Assembly: GCA_015231375.1 (NCBI GenBank)
Contig: JADGBT010000023.1
Span: 1 to 64,000, forward strand
Origin: Magnetococcales bacterium
GTDB taxonomy: Bacteria > Pseudomonadota > Magnetococcia > Magnetococcales > Magnetaquicoccaceae
Length of the DNA: 64,000 nucleotides
Reading direction: 5' to 3'
Shown: positions 34,646 to 43,952 of the stretch, in pieces
Numbering within the stretch: position 1 is the stretch's first letter
Layout: the number at the start of each line of letters is the position of its first letter
The notes under the pieces: generated by a model
What the model saw: the letters and a program-made list of their open reading frames with translations, nothing else
Databases searched by the model: none
What the model was told of the DNA's origin: nothing
Program-made: the position numbers and the translations under genes

Positions 34646-35692
34646 GAGGGCGGATTCGCTGCCCTCCCCGGAGGCCAGGGAGTCGGTGTCGTCGGATTCC
34701 ATGGCGCCGGCGTCATCCGACCCGGACTCGCGGGCTGAAGGCTCTGCGCGGGTCGCGGCGGTTTCCGTATCGGACGGCGTGGCGGGCGCGGTGCTGACGG
34801 GCGGCGTGGCGGATGTGGCCGATGAACGGGCGGATACCGGCCGAATCGCCGATTTGGCTGGCGAACGGGCGGCGAAGGTCGGGGCGGAGGGGCAGGAGGT
34901 GCCCCCTTCCACGCGGCAGTTGGCGGCCAGGACGACCCGACGCCAATCCCCCAGAGACACGAAGCGATACCCTTCCCGTTCGGCGGCCTCCAGCACCTGG
35001 GGCATGGCCCGCAGGGTGACCGGATGCTGACTGTGAAACAACAACACCGCGCCCGGATGAAAATAACGGATCACGTTTTTGGCCATGGTGTCGGCGCCGA
35101 TACCGGTCCAGTCACGGGAATCGATGGTCCACAGCACCGTTTCCATGCCGTTTTCCTTGGCGGTGCGCACCAGATGCTCGTTGAAGTCCCCATACGGAGG
35201 CCGGAAGAAGTGTACCGGCACCCCCAGATTGTTGAGGGCCTCCTTGCCCTGCCGGAAATCCTCCAACAAATTGGCCTGGGAGAACCATTTGACCCGCTGA
35301 TGGCGAAAAGAGTGATAACCGATCTCGTATTGACTGGCGTGAATCTTCCGGACCACCTCGGGAAACAGTTTCACCTTGGAGCCGACATAAAAAAAGGTGG
35401 CCGGGATATCGTGTTGTTTCAGCAGTTCGGACAGGGCCAGATCCTGTTCGTCGGGACCGTCGTCGAAGGTCAGGGCCATGATCCGTTCCTCGGGCTGGGT
35501 GAGCCAGTCCACGCTCATGACCACCTCGCCTCCGGGATACAGAAAACGCGGCGTGAATTGGGACGTGTCATACTTGACGGTCGGTTTGGCCGATTCATCG
35601 GTTCCGGCGTGGGCCATGGATCCGGCCTGACAGCAGCCAATCAGGATCGCGGTCAACGCAATCCAACGGAAAACAGGAATCGATATGGACAT
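34583..35692 (-). CDS. polysaccharide deacetylase (NodB domain), exported
   Basis: Carbohydrate esterase family 4 protein of 369 residues that would remove acetyl groups from cell-wall or exopolysaccharide sugars. All five motifs are present: TFDDGP (75-80), HSFRH (127-131), RPPYGD (164-169), DSRDW (191-195) and LLFHS (217-221). The N-terminus is a signal peptide with LIGC at 17-20, so it may be a lipoprotein. Residues 265-369 are a Ser/Thr/Ala/Glu-rich low-complexity tail. The start at 35692 fits the signal peptide, though its ribosome site is weak. The 3-prime end is duplicated. Confidence 0.88.
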   Translation of the reverse strand: MSISIPVFRWIALTAILIGCCQAGSMAHAGTDESAKPTVKYDTSQFTPRFLYPGGEVVMSVDWLTQPEERIMALTFDDGPDEQDLALSELLKQHDIPATFFYVGSKVKLFPEVVRKIHASQYEIGYHSFRHQRVKWFSQANLLEDFRQGKEALNNLGVPVHFFRPPYGDFNEHLVRTAKENGMETVLWTIDSRDWTGIGADTMAKNVIRYFHPGAVLLFHSQHPVTLRAMPQVLEAAEREGYRFVSLGDWRRVVLAANCRVEGGTSCPSAPTFAARSPAKSAIRPVSARSSATSATPPVSTAPATPSDTETAATRAEPSARESGSDDAGAMESDDTDSLASGEGSESALISSVVESVVPVLTPISIVQE

Positions 35693-36090
35693 TTGGATGG
35701 CTGGAAACACCAATGCTAGGGCTACGGTTGACCGACTCGACGCAAAAACAGTCAAAGGATTGATTGTGGAGCAAACCGCCGCAAACCGCCAGGGAACAAT
35801 CCTCCCTTTCAACCCGATCCTCGCAAAAATCAACATCCGTGCCAGAATCCATGACACAAAAGCCGCCACCAAAAACCGGCCAAACCTGCATTCTCGCGAA
35901 AAATGACCGACACCCCACGTCAAGACCACGGAAATCATGGATCCACGGATCCTCGCACGACAAGGTTTCCCCGCGCGACGCGACATGATATGCTGTTGAC
36001 CGTATTCGAGACATTCTCTTTGAATCAAACTTAACGAGTTGGAATTTCCGCCTTTTTCAAACCCTCTGAAGCCAAACAGGAAGACGCGCG
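35693..36090. other. divergent intergenic region
   Basis: This 398-bp gap separates the leftward deacetylase from the rightward cyclase gene and must hold their promoters. A weak ribosome site (GGAAG) precedes the GTG at 36091. I see no operator, repeat or small gene I can support. Confidence 0.4.
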
Positions 36091-39000
36091 GTGAACTGTT
36101 CCCAATGCCATCTGGACAACCGTCAAGGCGTCCGCTATTGCACCCGCTGCGGAACCCCCTTGCTGGCCATCTGCCCCCGGTGTCACGCCCCGCACAACGC
36201 GGAAGACCTCTACTGCGGGGAGTGCGGCATCCGTCTGCCGGTTTTCGCCCACAATCGGACACTGCCGTCCATGGTGACCACCGGAACCGGACTGGCCGTC
36301 TCCTCGGCCACGCCGATTCCCATGGAGTCGGAACGCAAGAATGTGACGGTGCTGTTCGCCGACATTTCCGGCTTCACCGCCATGAGCGAAAAGATGGATC
36401 CGGAAGAGGTCACCAACATCATGAACGGCTGCATGAAAATGCTAGCCGACATCGTTCACCGCTACGAAGGTTATGTGGACAAGTTCATCGGCGACTGCAT
36501 CATGGCCCTGTTCGGCGCCCCGGTCACCCACGAAAACGATCCGGAACTGGCCCTGCGCGCCGCTCTGGACATGCAAAAAGAGATGGAAGAGTACAACATC
36601 CGGCTCCAGGGTCGGGTGGAAAACCCCCTGACCCTGCATACCGGCATCAACTCCGGCATGGTGATCGCCGGCGGGGTCGGCTCGGACAAGAAAATGGAAT
36701 ACACGGTCATGGGCGATACGGTCAATCTGGCCGCCCGTCTCGAATCCCTGGCCAAACACGGACAAACCTTCGTCTCCGGCTACACCTACAACCTCACCCG
36801 CCAGCATTTCGAATTCGTGCGCCACGACCCGATCAAGGTCAAAGGCAAGAAGGATCCGGTGGCGGTCTACGAGGTGATCCGTCCCAAGAGCCGTCAGGAA
36901 CAAAACAACGATCCCAACCACGCCACCTCCCCCCTGGTGGGCCGGGGCCGGGAGATGGAAACCTTGCGCACCTGCATGGACCGGCACGCCGCCGGACAGG
37001 GCATGGCCGCGTTTCTCATCTCTCCGGCGGGAGTGGGCAAAAGCCGCATCCATCAGGAAATCAAGAAGCAGTTCCTCAAAGGGGAACGGATTCAGGTGCT
37101 GGAAGGCATCTGCCGCTCCTTCAACCGCGACACCAGTTACGCGGTGTTCATCGAGATCTTTCGGCAGTTGTTCAACATCGACTCCGAAGATCTCGAAGAG
37201 TCCATGATCTTGAAACTGACCACCAATTTTCCGCTGCTGCTGGGACTCAAGAACGACACCTTCACCGATGAGACGCGCAAGTCCATGGTCTTCATCGGCG
37301 CGGCCATGGGACTGAAACTCGGGGCCGAATTCGACGTGCCCCTCGACAAGATGAGCGCCCAGGAGATCAAAATGGGCATTTTCCGCGCCACGGCTTGGTT
37401 CCTGCAAAACCTGGCGGCGCGCAAACCCCTGATCCTCACCCTGGAAGACCTCCATCTGGCCGACGCCACCTCGGTGGAACTGCTCGCCTCCCTGTTCGAA
37501 AGCGTCAAGCAGGCGCCGATCCTGCTGCTGCTGCTCATGCGCCCGGTGAGCGACCACCCGTCCAACAAGCTCCCGCTGATCGCCGACAAGGAACTCGACG
37601 ATCTGGCCATCGAAATCCACTTCAAGCAGCTCACCCCCGCCGAGTGCGACGAGTTGGCCCGACGGCTGCTCAACTCCGACGAGGTGCCGGAAGCCATCTT
37701 GCATCTGATCCGCAACCGGGGGGATGGCAATCCGATGTTCATCGAGGAGATCATCCGCAATCTGGTGGACGAGGAGATCGTCGCACTGGTGGCCGGCGAA
37801 CCTCCACGGGTGATCAAGAACCTAGACGAGGTGACTATTCCCTCGTCGATTCAAGGCATGTTCATCGCCCGCATCGACAAACTGCCGGCGGAACTCAAAG
37901 AGGTGCTGCTCACCGCCGCCGTGATCGGACCGTTGTTCCGTCTGGCCCTGCTCGCCCGGCTGTTCGCCAACAGCGAACTGGAACCCCGTCTGGCCCGGCT
38001 GGTGGAGATGGGATTGATCTTTGAATCCAAATCCTTCCCGGAGATCGAATACAGCTTCCGCAACATCATGATCCAAGAGGCGATCTACTCCACGCTGCTG
38101 CACAAGAAACGCCGGGAGCTGCACGCGGAAGTGGCCGAGGAGATCGAATCCCTCTACGCCACCCGCCTGGATGACCATTTCGAAATTCTCGCCCAGCACT
38201 ATCTGCGGGCCGATCACCCGGAGCGGGCCTGTCTGTATCTGGTGAAAAGCGGCCTGAAGGCCAAGGAGAACTATGCCAACGGCGCGGCCCTCGCCGCCTT
38301 GGACAAGGCCGCCGAACTGGGCCGGACCCTGACCGATCCGCCCCTGCCGCTCCTGGAGACCCTGGTAGCCCTCTCCGATGTACAAGAGTTGTGCGGCGAG
38401 TTTCAGGCCGCCATCGAAACCCGCCGGGAAATCATCGCCGCCATCCACGAGCCTGTGAGTCGCATCGACCACATGCGCCGCATTGGCCGTCTGCACGAAA
38501 AGCTGGAAGACTACGAGCAGGCCATGACCGTCTACGGCGAGGCCCACGACGAACTGGCCGCCTTCCCGGACTCCCTCGAAATGGGTCTGCTGCTCACCAA
38601 CGAAAGCTGGATCCTGAATCGACTCGGACAGCGGGACGAAGCGGCGAAACGGGCCAAACGGGCCTTGGACATTTTTGAAGCCCACCACGCCAAAGAACAG
38701 ATCGCCATGGTGTGCAACAACCTCGGGGTGATCCTGGAACATCAGGGCGATCTGCCCCAGGCCCTGATGTTCAATGAACGAAGCCTGAAAATCTTCTCCG
38801 AACTGGGGGACAAGCGTCAAACCGCCAATCTGTATCTGTCCATGGGGTTCCTGCACGAAAAGAACGGCGCCATGGTCGAAGCGTTGAAATTCTTCGAGCT
38901 TTCCCACGACATCATGCAGCGCATCGAAAATCCCTTCGGGGTGGGCACGGCCCTGATGCGCAAGGGGATCTGTCTCAATCGGCTCAACCGCCTGAGCGAA

Positions 39001-39351
39001 GCGGAAAAGGCCCTCAAGGAAGCTCTGCGCATCCATCGTCAGCTCAACCTGACCCGCAAGGTGGTCTCCAATCTGTGGACCCTGTGTGAACTCTATCTGG
39101 CCCTGGGATCGTCCTCCAAGGCGCACAAACACATGGAAGAGGCCAAGGCGATCGCCGCCGCGCGCGAGGATCTGCCGGATCTGGCCCAATGTTCCCTGCT
39201 GGAGGCCCGCATCCGGATCCAGGAACACAACGCCCCGGATGACGCCTTTCAAGAGGCCATTCGGCTGTATCGTCTCTGCGGACGCCAATCCGCCGCCGAA
39301 GCCGTCGAACAGGAACTGGAACGCCATCGCCAGGAGAAATCGACCTCATGA
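36091..39351 (+). CDS. zinc-ribbon adenylate cyclase with AAA ATPase and TPR domains
   Basis: Large cytoplasmic signalling protein of 1086 residues. A double zinc ribbon has Cys pairs 3/6, 17/20, 28/31 and 42/45. A class III cyclase domain (about 83-262) is complete: metal Asp91 and Asp135, adenine-selecting Lys131 and Asp209, transition-state Asn212 and Arg216. An AAA/STAND-like ATPase follows (Walker A SPAGVGKS 311-318; Walker B LILTLEDL 447-454), then TPR-type helical repeats to the end. Start is GTG at 36091. Its stop overlaps the next gene by ATGA. The stimulus is unknown. Confidence 0.92.
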   Translation: MNCSQCHLDNRQGVRYCTRCGTPLLAICPRCHAPHNAEDLYCGECGIRLPVFAHNRTLPSMVTTGTGLAVSSATPIPMESERKNVTVLFADISGFTAMSEKMDPEEVTNIMNGCMKMLADIVHRYEGYVDKFIGDCIMALFGAPVTHENDPELALRAALDMQKEMEEYNIRLQGRVENPLTLHTGINSGMVIAGGVGSDKKMEYTVMGDTVNLAARLESLAKHGQTFVSGYTYNLTRQHFEFVRHDPIKVKGKKDPVAVYEVIRPKSRQEQNNDPNHATSPLVGRGREMETLRTCMDRHAAGQGMAAFLISPAGVGKSRIHQEIKKQFLKGERIQVLEGICRSFNRDTSYAVFIEIFRQLFNIDSEDLEESMILKLTTNFPLLLGLKNDTFTDETRKSMVFIGAAMGLKLGAEFDVPLDKMSAQEIKMGIFRATAWFLQNLAARKPLILTLEDLHLADATSVELLASLFESVKQAPILLLLLMRPVSDHPSNKLPLIADKELDDLAIEIHFKQLTPAECDELARRLLNSDEVPEAILHLIRNRGDGNPMFIEEIIRNLVDEEIVALVAGEPPRVIKNLDEVTIPSSIQGMFIARIDKLPAELKEVLLTAAVIGPLFRLALLARLFANSELEPRLARLVEMGLIFESKSFPEIEYSFRNIMIQEAIYSTLLHKKRRELHAEVAEEIESLYATRLDDHFEILAQHYLRADHPERACLYLVKSGLKAKENYANGAALAALDKAAELGRTLTDPPLPLLETLVALSDVQELCGEFQAAIETRREIIAAIHEPVSRIDHMRRIGRLHEKLEDYEQAMTVYGEAHDELAAFPDSLEMGLLLTNESWILNRLGQRDEAAKRAKRALDIFEAHHAKEQIAMVCNNLGVILEHQGDLPQALMFNERSLKIFSELGDKRQTANLYLSMGFLHEKNGAMVEALKFFELSHDIMQRIENPFGVGTALMRKGICLNRLNRLSEAEKALKEALRIHRQLNLTRKVVSNLWTLCELYLALGSSSKAHKHMEEAKAIAAAREDLPDLAQCSLLEARIRIQEHNAPDDAFQEAIRLYRLCGRQSAAEAVEQELERHRQEKSTS

Positions 39352-40586
39352 ACACCGCCACCACCCGTACCGCCTTGGCCGTAGACGACGATTCCAGCAC
39401 CCTGCTGCTGATTCGCACCCTCCTGGAAAAGGCGGGCTACCGGGTTGTGGAAGAGAGCGTGGGCATGAACGTCTTGTCCCGGATCGAACGGGAACGTCCA
39501 GACCTGATCCTGCTCGACATCATGATGCCCGGCATCGACGGTCTGCAACTGTGCCGTTCGATCCGCGCCCGTCAGGAGTTCGACCACTGCAAGGTGGTGA
39601 TGGTCACGGCCAAGCCTTATGAATACGATCGCCAGCGGGCCATTCAATTCGGGGCCGACGCCTATTTCATCAAGCCCATCGATCCCGCCGCCTTTCTCGA
39701 AGGGCTGGAACGGATCTTCGAGGATGCCATGCAGTTACGTTTCTGGGGCGTGCGCGGCACCCTGCCAGTTCCCGGACCCGACTCCTTGCGTTACGGCGGC
39801 AACACCAACTGCGTCACCTTGCACCTGACCAAAGGACCGATGTTCGTGTTCGACGCGGGCAGCGGCATTCGCACTCTTTCCGATCATCTGCTGGCGGCGC
39901 GGAAATTTCCGATTGCCGCCAAATTTCTCATCTCCCACCCCCACTGGGACCATATCAACGGATTGCCCTTTTTCGTGCCTCTTTACATCAAGGGCAACGA
40001 CTTTGAGATCTGCTGCGCCAACCAGAATGGCATCAGCACCCGCCAGATGATCTCCGACCAGATGGATGGCGTCTATTTTCCGATCAAGCTCAAGGAACTA
40101 AGCGCGCGCGTCTATTTCCGCGACCTGCAAGAGGAGCGCTGGGAGGTAGGACATGGCGCCACGGTTTCCACCATGCTGCTCAATCATCCGGGGGTCTGTC
40201 TGGGGTATCGGGTGGACTACGGCGGACGCAAGATCGCCTACATCGCCGATCAGGAACTGCCGCCACCGGATCATGTCCATCACAATCCGGCATACGAACA
40301 GAAGCTGATCCGGTTCGTGGAACAGGCGGACATCCTGATCATGGACGCCACCTTCAGCAACGCCGAATACCGGCAACAGGAGGGATGGGGCCACTCCGGC
40401 GTCAAACAGGCGGCGGATCTGGCCCATCGGGCCGGAGTCCGGATCTTCTGTCTGCACCATCACCATCCAGACCAGACCGACGACGACATCGACGCCAAGC
40501 TGGAAGAGGCCCGTCAGCATCTGCGGGAGCTTGGCTCCTCCACCCATGCCATGGTGCCGGCGGAAGGATCGATCCTCACGGTGTGA
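39348..40586 (+). CDS. response regulator receiver fused to metallo-beta-lactamase fold hydrolase
   Basis: Protein of 412 residues translationally coupled to the cyclase gene. A receiver domain (1-125) has acidic residues 13-15, phosphoacceptor Asp57, Thr87 and Lys109. The hydrolase domain (about 128-412) carries the metal motif HPHWDH (197-202), a bridging Asp in IADQE, and a C-terminal HHHHPDQT segment. The fold is shared by RNase Z, PhnP and class II cyclic-nucleotide phosphodiesterases. Coupling to a cyclase suggests it may degrade the cyclic nucleotide under phosphorylation control; that is inference. Confidence 0.88.
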   Translation: MNTATTRTALAVDDDSSTLLLIRTLLEKAGYRVVEESVGMNVLSRIERERPDLILLDIMMPGIDGLQLCRSIRARQEFDHCKVVMVTAKPYEYDRQRAIQFGADAYFIKPIDPAAFLEGLERIFEDAMQLRFWGVRGTLPVPGPDSLRYGGNTNCVTLHLTKGPMFVFDAGSGIRTLSDHLLAARKFPIAAKFLISHPHWDHINGLPFFVPLYIKGNDFEICCANQNGISTRQMISDQMDGVYFPIKLKELSARVYFRDLQEERWEVGHGATVSTMLLNHPGVCLGYRVDYGGRKIAYIADQELPPPDHVHHNPAYEQKLIRFVEQADILIMDATFSNAEYRQQEGWGHSGVKQAADLAHRAGVRIFCLHHHHPDQTDDDIDAKLEEARQHLRELGSSTHAMVPAEGSILTV

Positions 40587-40626
40587 ACCGCCCTCAGGCC
40601 GCACGCCGTGAGGATCGCTCTTTTTT
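40571..40626 (+). terminator. Rho-independent terminator overlapping a stop codon
   Basis: The stem 40571-40585 with 40602-40616 is 15 bp with one G-T pair; the left arm is the coding end of the REC-hydrolase gene. It is followed by CTCTTTTTT. It ends the cyclase operon. Confidence 0.85.
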
Positions 40627-40650
40627 CCATCCTGCTTTTGGAACGCGTCA

Positions 40651-40700
40651 TGCCGGGCATCACGACTGCCGGACATCACGACCTGCCGGACATCACGACT
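40651..40700. repeat. three tandem 16-17 bp repeats
   Basis: TGCCGGACATCACGAC-type units occur at 40651-40666, 40667-40683 and 40684-40700; the first differs by one base. The last overlaps the end of the leftward LysR gene. Probably slippage-derived. Confidence 0.75.
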
Positions 40701-41613
40701 CGGGCTGATCCAGGATGAACTTCACCTGTTCCCGCAACCAGATGTTGGGGGGACTCTTTTCCGTGCGCGGATGCCAGGCGATGGCCATGCGCAACGACGG
40801 GGTGCTCACCGGCACCGGAGCCACGCACAGACCGAGAGGCCGGGCGAGTTGACGGGCCACCCGATCCGGCAACACCGCCATCACGTCGCTGTTGGCCACC
40901 ATGAACGGAATCACGCCCAGCGAATAAAGCCGCGCCTTGATCGCGCGCGAGCGGCCCATGTTGGCCAACGCCTCATCCACCACGGTGCTGGTCATGCCCC
41001 GGGGATAAAAATGGACATGATCCGCCGCCAGGAAGGATTCCAGGGTCAATTTCCCGTCCGGCACCAACGGATGGTCGCGACGGAAAATGCAGACGAACTG
41101 CATCTGGAACACCCGATGCAACAAAATGTTCGGAGGCACCCACTGGAAACGGCTGAACACCAGATCCGCCGCGCCGCTTTCCAGCACCGTGCGTTCGTCC
41201 TCGCCGCCGATATCCACCAACTCCAGGGCCACCCCCGGAGCCTTCTGACGCAACAACTCCACCAACGGCGCCAACAGCAGCACCGAGGCATAATCCACCA
41301 TGCCGATGCGGAACAAATGCTGGGCGTGAATGGGATCAAAACGCTCCTGGTTGAGCGCCTGACGCACTTCCTTCAACGCGCGCTCCACCGGACCGGCCAA
41401 TTCCAGGGCACGGGCCGTGGGTTCCATGCGCAAACCGATCTTGACGAACAGCGGATCATCGAAGATGTCGCGCAGCCGTCGCAGGGTATTGCTCATGGCC
41501 GCCTGGGTGATCCCCAAGCGCCGTCCCGCGCGGGTCACGCCCCGTTCGGTCATCAACACGTCGAACGCGACCAACAGATTCAAGTCAAACCGGACCAAGT
41601 CATGCATGGGCAT
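40693..41613 (-). CDS. LysR family transcriptional regulator
   Basis: Regulator of 306 residues. The helix-turn-helix (about 8-66: LNLLVAFDVLMTERGVTRAGRRLGITQAAMS) and a two-lobed effector domain are complete. The N-terminus resembles the NodD/PcpR/LeuO branch. No divergent metabolic gene is adjacent; the nearest gene upstream is a lytic transglycosylase on the same strand, so its target cannot be guessed from context. Confidence 0.9.
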   Translation of the reverse strand: MPMHDLVRFDLNLLVAFDVLMTERGVTRAGRRLGITQAAMSNTLRRLRDIFDDPLFVKIGLRMEPTARALELAGPVERALKEVRQALNQERFDPIHAQHLFRIGMVDYASVLLLAPLVELLRQKAPGVALELVDIGGEDERTVLESGAADLVFSRFQWVPPNILLHRVFQMQFVCIFRRDHPLVPDGKLTLESFLAADHVHFYPRGMTSTVVDEALANMGRSRAIKARLYSLGVIPFMVANSDVMAVLPDRVARQLARPLGLCVAPVPVSTPSLRMAIAWHPRTEKSPPNIWLREQVKFILDQPES

Positions 41614-41888
41614 CCACCTTTTGCCTTTTTATGAATACCACTGGTTCCAAAAAAAAATTTGCGCAGGATCCAGTTTCCAATATAATCTACATTTCTGGTG
41701 AATACAATTTCCAACGTGCATTTCATTCATTTCTGGATTGAGATGGCGCCAGGCGGCTTTGTCACCCGGTGCTGTCGCGGGTCGAATCAAAATTCAGGTC
41801 TCCCCCCCTCTGGGATCTCTATTTTGGTTCGGCCCGTTTTTTTTTGGAACCTTTTCAAGACCTTTTCTGAGGAACTCTTTCCCTCGGG

Positions 41889-42524
41889 TCAAAACGGCCA
41901 CAGGCTCCATCCTCCCGACTCCTCCTCCTTGTGACAACGCGCCAGTTGTTCCCGGTAACGGGCGGCATTCTTTTCCACCCGGCGCGCGGTTTCCAGCAGC
42001 CAGCCTTTGTTCCGATAGCTCTTGCGATTGTAACCCTGCTGCCCTTCATGATACGCCAAATACTGCAAACGGGCATCGGTCTTGGCGATGCCGCACTTGC
42101 GATGACTCAAATCCACGTACCAACCGATGAAATCCACGGCATCGGTAAAATTGTCCCGATCGGCCCAGCGGGCGCCGGTATTTTTCTTGTACGCATCCCA
42201 GGTTTCGTCCAGGGCCTGGGCATAACCGAAGGCGCTGGAGGGGCGGGGTCCGGGAATGAACCAGAACAGACGCGAGCGGGGCGGCTTGGCATCGTGCTTG
42301 AACCGGGACTCCTGATGGATGATGGCCAGTTGCACCGGCACCGGCACCCCCCATTTTTTCCAGACCTTGCGGGTATCTTCATACCAGCCGCCCTGCTCCT
42401 GGAAGATCGCGCAGGCGTCATCGGTGCGCTGGAGGGTCGGGGCCGAGGCGCATCCGGCCAACAGGGCGCACGCCAGCACCCACCCGCGCGAAAACCGGCG
42501 CCCCCCCTTGAACCAAAGCTTCAT
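41889..42524 (-). CDS. lytic transglycosylase-like lipoprotein
   Basis: Envelope protein of 211 residues that probably cleaves peptidoglycan. The lipoprotein signal ends at Cys25 (LLAGC). The SLT-like domain has catalytic candidate Glu72 in IIHQESRF, followed by AFGYAQALDETW and a C-terminal YHEGQQGY segment. The start at 42524 is set by the signal peptide; GGGAGG abuts the ATG more closely than usual. A frame open further upstream has no signal sequence. Confidence 0.8.
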   Translation of the reverse strand: MKLWFKGGRRFSRGWVLACALLAGCASAPTLQRTDDACAIFQEQGGWYEDTRKVWKKWGVPVPVQLAIIHQESRFKHDAKPPRSRLFWFIPGPRPSSAFGYAQALDETWDAYKKNTGARWADRDNFTDAVDFIGWYVDLSHRKCGIAKTDARLQYLAYHEGQQGYNRKSYRNKGWLLETARRVEKNAARYREQLARCHKEEESGGWSLWPF

Positions 42525-42908
42525 CCTCCCAACCACACCTTTACCTTCCACAGGTTCGAGTTTGATCCGGACACGATTGAACGGCGCCAGCCAAAAGGTG
42601 TCCCTATTCAGATAAGCGAGCATTTGCCTATTTTGCAAACAACCACCACACCATCAATCGACCCGCCCCTCCTTCATACTCCGGGAAACCCCTCACGCAG
42701 TCATAAAAAGGACGAGATCGCTTTATTTCAAGGCAGAAATCCGATAAAATTGCGAACAAACACCACTTCGTTATTACACAATATCGCCAGCAGCGCAATG
42801 CTTAACCAAAGCCAAGACCAAAGCCCCACCGCCATGGAAACATTGCCATGCGCCGCCCCATTCCATAAACTGTTGGATCCATTGTCGCCATTCGCCAAAC
42901 CCGCAGGG
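42525..42908. other. divergent intergenic region before RND pump 2
   Basis: This 384-bp gap should contain promoters for the transglycosylase and the second pump. The middle (42600-42790) is AT-rich. The pump-adaptor frame is open through it, so that gene could start further left, but nothing before 42909 looks like an adaptor. No other feature seen. Confidence 0.4.
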
Positions 42909-43931
42909 ATGCCCCCCTTGAAAATCATGCTCGCCCCCCTCGCACTGCTTCTTTTCGCTGCAACCACGGCCAGAGCGGACGAACCGATTCCGGTCTCCAC
43001 CCGCTCCCTGGAAGCCGTGCTGATCCACCCCCGGGAAGAGGCTCCGGCCGAGGTGCGCAGTCTCAACGACGGCCTGATCACCGCCCAGGTGACCGCCACC
43101 ATCGTGGAACTTCCGGTCCAGGTGGGAGAAACGGTCAAACGGGGGGATGCGCTGGTGCGGCTCGACCCCTGGGCCTACCGATTGGCGGAACGACGGGCCA
43201 CGGCGGAACTCGAAGGCTTGCGCGCCAGACTCGACGCCGCCCGCAAGCGTTCCCAGCGGGCGACCCAGTTGCAGCAACACAAACAGGCCTCCGACGAACG
43301 GGCCGAGCAGAGCGAAAGCGACGTCAAGGAGTTGACCGCCCAGATCCGCGCCGTGGAAACCACCCGGGAAGAGGCCCACATCCAAAGCGAAAAATGTCTG
43401 GTCCCGGCCCCGTTCGACGGCGTGGTGGCGCAGCGTCCGGCCCGCATCGGCATCAACGCCACGCCGGGCACGCCGCTGGTGCAACTGGTGGAAGTCAACG
43501 CCGTGGAACTGGCGGCCACCATTCCCGTCAGTCGCGTCTCCAGCCTGAACCGGGCCACCGCCTGGGAGTTCCTCCAGGAAGGAGAACGCTATCCGGTACG
43601 CCCCCGCGTGGTGATTCCCGTGGCCGATCCGGTCACCCGCGCGCGCGAAGCCCGGCTGCTGTTCACCGGCGACAAACCGGTGCCCGGCACCGCCGGTCGT
43701 CTGGTCTGGTCGGATCCCCGCCCCCATCTGCCCCCCTGGCTGCTCTCCCGACGCGATGACCAGTTCGGCGTCTTTCTGATCCAAAACGACAAGGCGATCT
43801 TTCACCCCCTGCCGGGGGCCCTGGAAGGACATCCGGCGGTGATGGATCCCCTCCCCGCCGGAGAGGTGGCCATCTCCGGAAGGGAATCCCTGACCCACGA
43901 CGTTGCAGTCAAACTGGTCCCGGCACCTTAA
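42909..43931 (+). CDS. RND efflux periplasmic adaptor, system 2
   Basis: Membrane fusion protein of about 340 residues. A signal peptide (LAPLALLLFAATTARA) is followed by a lipoyl half (LPVQVGETVKRGDALVRLD), an Ala/Glu/Gln-rich helical hairpin, the second lipoyl half (VPAPFDGVVAQRPARIG) and a beta-barrel. The start is uncertain: 42909 gives a good signal peptide, and in-frame ATGs at 42798, 42837 and 42927 are alternatives. The permease gene follows 21 bp later. No outer-membrane factor accompanies this pair. Confidence 0.87.
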   Translation: MPPLKIMLAPLALLLFAATTARADEPIPVSTRSLEAVLIHPREEAPAEVRSLNDGLITAQVTATIVELPVQVGETVKRGDALVRLDPWAYRLAERRATAELEGLRARLDAARKRSQRATQLQQHKQASDERAEQSESDVKELTAQIRAVETTREEAHIQSEKCLVPAPFDGVVAQRPARIGINATPGTPLVQLVEVNAVELAATIPVSRVSSLNRATAWEFLQEGERYPVRPRVVIPVADPVTRAREARLLFTGDKPVPGTAGRLVWSDPRPHLPPWLLSRRDDQFGVFLIQNDKAIFHPLPGALEGHPAVMDPLPAGEVAISGRESLTHDVAVKLVPAP

Positions 43932-43952
43932 AGAATCAGGAGAGATCCGTCG

